DNA from: CBFGTV01 sp965652145
GTDB lineage: Bacteria; Bacillota; Clostridia; Peptostreptococcales; Natronincolaceae
Assembly: GCA_965652145.1 (NCBI GenBank)
Contig: CBFGTV010000001.1
Coordinates: 1-64,000, forward strand
Direction of reading: 5' to 3'
Length of the DNA: 64,000 nucleotides
Of this stretch, positions 60,606 through 64,000 are shown piece after piece (position 1 is the stretch's first letter; the number at the start of each line of letters is the position of its first letter). The notes under the pieces were generated by a model that saw only the letters and a program-made list of their open reading frames with translations, did not search any database and was not told the origin of the DNA. The position numbers were made by a program, and so were the translations under genes.

Positions 60606-61897
60606 AAATAGAACGATCTGAAGGGCTGTTTAAAGAAGCAAAGCAATATATGCCCGGTGGGGTAAATAGCCCGGTGCGGGCCTTTTCATCGGTGGGTATG
60701 AATCCTCCCTTTATGAAAAGGGGACAGGGGGCTTACCTCTATGATGAAGACGGAAACCGATACATTGACTTTGTTGCCTCCTGGGGGCCATTAATTTTAG
60801 GGCATTGTTACCCAGAGGTGGTACAGGCCCTGCATCAAGTCCTTGACCAGGGAACCAGCTTTGGTGCCCCTACAGCCCTTGAAACCAAAATGGCCCAACT
60901 CATTACCGAGCTTGTGCCCTCTGTAGAGATGGTCAGAATGGTTAATTCAGGCACCGAAGCCACCATGTCGGCCATTCGGCTGGCAAGGGGCTATACCGGC
61001 AGGTCAAAGCTGGTCAAGTTCTCTGGAAACTACCATGGTCATTCCGACAGTTTATTAATCAAGGCCGGCTCGGGGGCCTTGACCCACGGAGTCCCCAGCA
61101 GCCCCGGCGTAACGGATCAAACTGCTGAGAATACCATCAACGCCCGCTATAATGACCTGGAGGGTCTAAAGGCTATTTTTCAACAATACGGTGAAGATAT
61201 TGGGGCGGTCATAATCGAGCCTGTGGCAGGTAACATGGGGGTTGTACCCATGACCGAAGCATTTGCCAGGGATCTAAGGGAGCTGACAGCGCAATTTGGC
61301 AGCCTATTGATATTTGATGAGGTCATGACGGGCTTTCGGGTTGCCCTTGGGGGAGCCCAATCTATTTATGGAATTACCCCCGATTTAACCTGCTTTGGAA
61401 AGATCATTGGGGGTGGCCTGCCAGTGGGGGCCTTTGGCGGTAAAAGGGAAATCATGGAGCAATTATCTCCCCTGGGGCCCGTTTATCAGGCCGGAACCCT
61501 TTCGGGAAATCCCTTGGCCATGACGGCTGGCTACACTACATTAAAAATATTAAAGGAAAACCCAGGAATTTATGAAGCCCTGGAGGTCAAAAGTGTCAGG
61601 CTAGAGGCCGGCCTTCGAAGCCAGGTGGAAGCCCTGGGAATCAAGGCCAGCTTTAATCGGGTGGGTTCCATGCTGTGTATGTTTTTTACAGACCAGCAGG
61701 TGGTTGATTTTGAAAGCGCTGTCACCTCCAATACGCAGCAATATGGGCTATACTTTAGAGAAATGCTGTCACGGGGCATTTACCTGGCTCCTTCCCAATT
61801 CGAAGCCCTATTTATCTCCCATGCCCATAGCGACGAGATGATCGACATCACCCTTGAAGCATCGGCCAAGGCCCTTGGCAAACTGGTTAAGGGATAA
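60602..61897 (+). CDS. hemL: Glutamate-1-semialdehyde 2,1-aminomutase
   Basis: 431 aa. MPGGVNSPVRAFSSVG start, MVNSGTEATMSA, YHGHSDSLL, IFDEVMTGFR and PLP lysine in CFGKIIGGGLPVGAFGG. Converts glutamate-1-semialdehyde to 5-aminolevulinate, completing the C5 route begun by hemA. Confidence 0.96.
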   Translation: MKIERSEGLFKEAKQYMPGGVNSPVRAFSSVGMNPPFMKRGQGAYLYDEDGNRYIDFVASWGPLILGHCYPEVVQALHQVLDQGTSFGAPTALETKMAQLITELVPSVEMVRMVNSGTEATMSAIRLARGYTGRSKLVKFSGNYHGHSDSLLIKAGSGALTHGVPSSPGVTDQTAENTINARYNDLEGLKAIFQQYGEDIGAVIIEPVAGNMGVVPMTEAFARDLRELTAQFGSLLIFDEVMTGFRVALGGAQSIYGITPDLTCFGKIIGGGLPVGAFGGKREIMEQLSPLGPVYQAGTLSGNPLAMTAGYTTLKILKENPGIYEALEVKSVRLEAGLRSQVEALGIKASFNRVGSMLCMFFTDQQVVDFESAVTSNTQQYGLYFREMLSRGIYLAPSQFEALFISHAHSDEMIDITLEASAKALGKLVKG

Positions 61898-61921
61898 ACC
61901 ACAACCACAGGAGGATTACAG

Positions 61922-63355
61922 ATGAATACAGGTGGCAGAATTGTAATAGCAGGAACCCAAAGCGGTGCAGGCAAAACCACCTTAACCCTTGGATTAATGG
62001 GGGCTCTGAAAAAAAGAGGATATACAATAAAGCCCTTTAAGGTGGGGCCGGACTACATTGACCCCCAGTTCCATTGCAAGGTAACGGGGATACCCTCAAG
62101 AAACCTGGACACCCACCTGCTTCAGGAAAGGGTGGTACAGGCCCTTTTCACAAGGCAGGTGCAGGCTGGTGACTTAGCCATTATTGAAGGGGTCATGGGG
62201 CTTTATGATGGAGTAGGCACCCAGGGCCATCAGGGCAGTACCGCCCATGTGGCAAAGACCCTGGGGGCTCCTGTGATCCTGGTGATTAATGGCAGCGGAT
62301 TATCCAACAGTGCGGCGGCCATGGTAAAGGGATACCAGGATTTCGATCCCGATGTGAAGGTGAAGGGGGTCATTATCAACCATGTTTCGGGTGAAAAGCA
62401 TTACTTGCTTCTAAAGAAAATAATAGAAGGTAGCACAGGGGCCAAATGCCTGGGCTATTTAAATAAAAATATGAAAATTGAGCTGAAAAGCAGACATCTA
62501 GGCTTGGTACCGACAGAAGAAGCCCTGGCCCTGGATGAAAAGCTGGCACAAATGACCTCAATGGTAGAAGAAACCGTTGATCTGGACGGGGTTCTTCAAC
62601 TGGCCAGGGAGGCTGAGGCTTTAGAAAGCCTGGAAGCACCACGCCTCGACAAAACCTATACCGGGTTAAAAATTGCCTATGCCCTTGACAAAGCCTTTCA
62701 CTTCTACTATGAAGATAATTTGGATTTGCTTCGGGAAGCAGGGGTTGAATTAATTCCCTTCAGCCCCTTGCTTGATTCTGCCCTGCCCACAGGGATTCAT
62801 GGTATCTATTTGGGGGGTGGCTTTCCAGAGGTCTTTGCCTCCGAGCTTAGCCGTAATGGGGCCATAAGAAGGGCCATTAAGGAGAAGGCCCAGGGTGGAA
62901 TACCCATATTTGGTGAATGTGGTGGGCTGATGTATCTGACAGAGGCCATCATTGATTTTCATGGTAACAGATATGAAATGGTGGGGGTATTTGATGGTGC
63001 AGCCCGGATGACCAGCAGGTTGCAGCATTTCGGATATAACGAAATTCAATGTAAGGAAGACAGACTATTTAACACCAATGGAATTGGCAGTATTCGAGGT
63101 CACGAATTCCACCGGGCTGTAGTAGAGGGTTGGACAGGAGACTACTGCTATCATGCTAAAAAAATCAGAGATCATGAGGTGGTGGACCAGTGGCAATGCG
63201 GCTACGAAAAATATAGCTGCCTGGCAGGCTTTAGTCATTTCCATTTTTATAGCAATCTCAAATTTCCCAAGGCCTACCTGGAAGCATGTCAAAGGTATTA
63301 CAATAGAAGGGAGGATGAGGAAAATGTACCGAGCTGTGAGAAGAACCGAGTCTAA
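61922..63355 (+). CDS. cbiA: Cobyrinate a,c-diamide synthase
   Basis: 477 aa. An N-terminal P-loop-like GTQSGAGKTTLTLGL, FKVGPDYIDPQFH and GVMGLYDG; a C-terminal glutamine amidotransferase-like domain with catalytic Cys in GECGGLMYL. Amidates cobyrinic acid at a and c, early in corrin assembly. ATG follows AGGAGG. Overlaps cblT by 32 bp. Confidence 0.94.
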   Translation: MNTGGRIVIAGTQSGAGKTTLTLGLMGALKKRGYTIKPFKVGPDYIDPQFHCKVTGIPSRNLDTHLLQERVVQALFTRQVQAGDLAIIEGVMGLYDGVGTQGHQGSTAHVAKTLGAPVILVINGSGLSNSAAAMVKGYQDFDPDVKVKGVIINHVSGEKHYLLLKKIIEGSTGAKCLGYLNKNMKIELKSRHLGLVPTEEALALDEKLAQMTSMVEETVDLDGVLQLAREAEALESLEAPRLDKTYTGLKIAYALDKAFHFYYEDNLDLLREAGVELIPFSPLLDSALPTGIHGIYLGGGFPEVFASELSRNGAIRRAIKEKAQGGIPIFGECGGLMYLTEAIIDFHGNRYEMVGVFDGAARMTSRLQHFGYNEIQCKEDRLFNTNGIGSIRGHEFHRAVVEGWTGDYCYHAKKIRDHEVVDQWQCGYEKYSCLAGFSHFHFYSNLKFPKAYLEACQRYYNRREDEENVPSCEKNRV

Positions 63356-63848
63356 AACAAAGAAACTGGTTAAAATGGCCTTATTTATTGCTATTAGCGG
63401 CATTGGTGCATATATAAAAATTCAGGGTAGTATTGCCCTGGATTCCATGGGGGCCTTTTTGGCCGCCCTGCTGATCGATCCCCTGGCAGGGGGAATTGTT
63501 GCTTTAGTGGGACATTTACTCTCAGCCCTGACTTCAGGGTTCCCCCTGACCCTGCCCATGCATCTATTGGTTTCTGTTCTAATGTCCTTAGTAGTATGGG
63601 GCTTTGGTATATTGTATCGAAAAACCCATCCCCTCATGGCAGCCTTTGCAGGAGTATTGTTCAATGGCCCTGGCTCCACTCTGCTGGCGGCCTGGGCAGC
63701 CTCACTGATGGGGCTTCCCCTGGGGGGAAAGGCTTTATTTTTAATGATGTGGCTGCCCTTAACATTGGCATCGGCAGTCAACATTTTTTTAACCCTTGTG
63801 GTCTATAAAGCCCTGGGCCGCACCAGGGGAGGGATACAATGGAAGTAG
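63324..63848 (+). CDS. cblT: ECF-type alpha-ribazole transporter CblT
   Basis: 174 aa, five or six membrane helices: MALFIAISGIGAYIKIQG, DSMGAFLAALLIDPLAGGIVAL, AAFAGVLFNGPGSTLLAAW. Basic N-terminus. Matches the S component CblT that imports alpha-ribazole to salvage the cobalamin lower ligand. ATG 63324 follows GGGAGG; the same frame is open from 63153 but that part lies inside cbiA. Confidence 0.8.
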   Translation: MYRAVRRTESKTKKLVKMALFIAISGIGAYIKIQGSIALDSMGAFLAALLIDPLAGGIVALVGHLLSALTSGFPLTLPMHLLVSVLMSLVVWGFGILYRKTHPLMAAFAGVLFNGPGSTLLAAWAASLMGLPLGGKALFLMMWLPLTLASAVNIFLTLVVYKALGRTRGGIQWK

Positions 63849-64000
63849 CAAGAACCAGAGATATAACCTTGATTGACAGAGGTGATTATTACCTGATAAT
63901 TGGCTGTGATTCCTGCGGCGGTGTGGGGAATAAACCCCTGGATTTAGTGAAGGTCAGCCCTGAAACAACAGGCTATTACACAACCCGGGTGGCCATGATG
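63839..64000 (+). CDS. cblS: Alpha-ribazole kinase CblS, 5' part only
   Basis: 54 codons to the window edge: start MEVARTRDITLIDRGDYYLI then IGCDSCGGVGNKPLD, like the PurM/AIR-synthase-type N-terminus of CblS. Overlaps cblT by 10 bp. CblT imports alpha-ribazole and CblS phosphorylates it for cobalamin assembly. The family's nucleotide and Mg sites are beyond the edge. Confidence 0.75.
   Translation, partial: MEVARTRDITLIDRGDYYLIIGCDSCGGVGNKPLDLVKVSPETTGYYTTRVAMM

Overview
The window looks like chromosome of a low-GC, spore-forming, anaerobic Firmicute of the Clostridia. Supporting signs are germinant-receptor genes (GerAA, GerAB, GerAC), a large SRP RNA with an Alu domain, a serine T-box, NiaR, CsoR, and the gene order DUF3343 - mscS - DUF951 - rpsF - ssb - rpsR. 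An Alkaliphilus/Natronincola-like lineage is my guess, made from gene content only.

Layout. 0-13 kb: the 3' end of a 5S rRNA gene, niaR with an orphan PTS IIC permease, a UPF0182 membrane protein that looks frameshifted at its start, a transsulfuration gene next to a cysteine synthase, T-box-controlled serS, tRNA-Arg(CCT), a flavodoxin-fold reductase, and a minus-strand pair matching the two halves of plant Tm-1. 12.5-24 kb: tadA, tRNA-Ser(GGA), SRP RNA, a DUF2089/DUF4097 pair, yedF, DUF3343, mscS, DUF951, an aminotransferase, ppk1, ppx and rpsF-ssb-rpsR. 24-29 kb: a respiratory nitrite-reductase block with a lipoprotein-like NrfA, ResB, CcsA and a compact siroheme/[4Fe-4S] protein. An ECF-like membrane gene follows, under a promoter of the same design as nrfA's. 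29-40 kb: a sporulation/germination island with two GerAB, one GerAA and one GerAC, small membrane proteins, two small helical proteins and three paralogous FAD-binding proteins. 40-47 kb: YibE/F, small unknown genes, two tandem L25/Ctc genes (the second behind a folded leader that can hide its ribosome-binding site), and csoR-copA-copZ. 47-52 kb: a glycosyltransferase, a collagen-like BclA-type protein and mltG. 52-55 kb: a two-component system and a VTT-domain protein. 55-64 kb: a cobalamin-riboswitch operon hemA - sirC - hemC - cobA/hemD - hemB - hemL - cbiA - cblT - cblS, the last gene cut by the window edge.

How the parts connect. The hem operon makes uroporphyrinogen III and precorrin-2, from which siroheme and cobalamin derive; siroheme is expected in the 27.6-kb redox protein. 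Two promoters (nrfA and the 28.5-kb gene) carry CRP/FNR-type palindromes centred exactly 41.5 bp upstream of the predicted start, which suggests one shared activator.

Best candidates for something undescribed: (1) the 29-40 kb island linking three FAD-dependent reductase-like paralogues to germinant receptors; (2) the three-way-junction leader of the second L25/Ctc gene; (3) the small siroheme protein beside a NrfA that has no NrfH; (4) a dispersed repeat at 19.0 and 51.8 kb. All calls come from reading the sequence; no database search was run.
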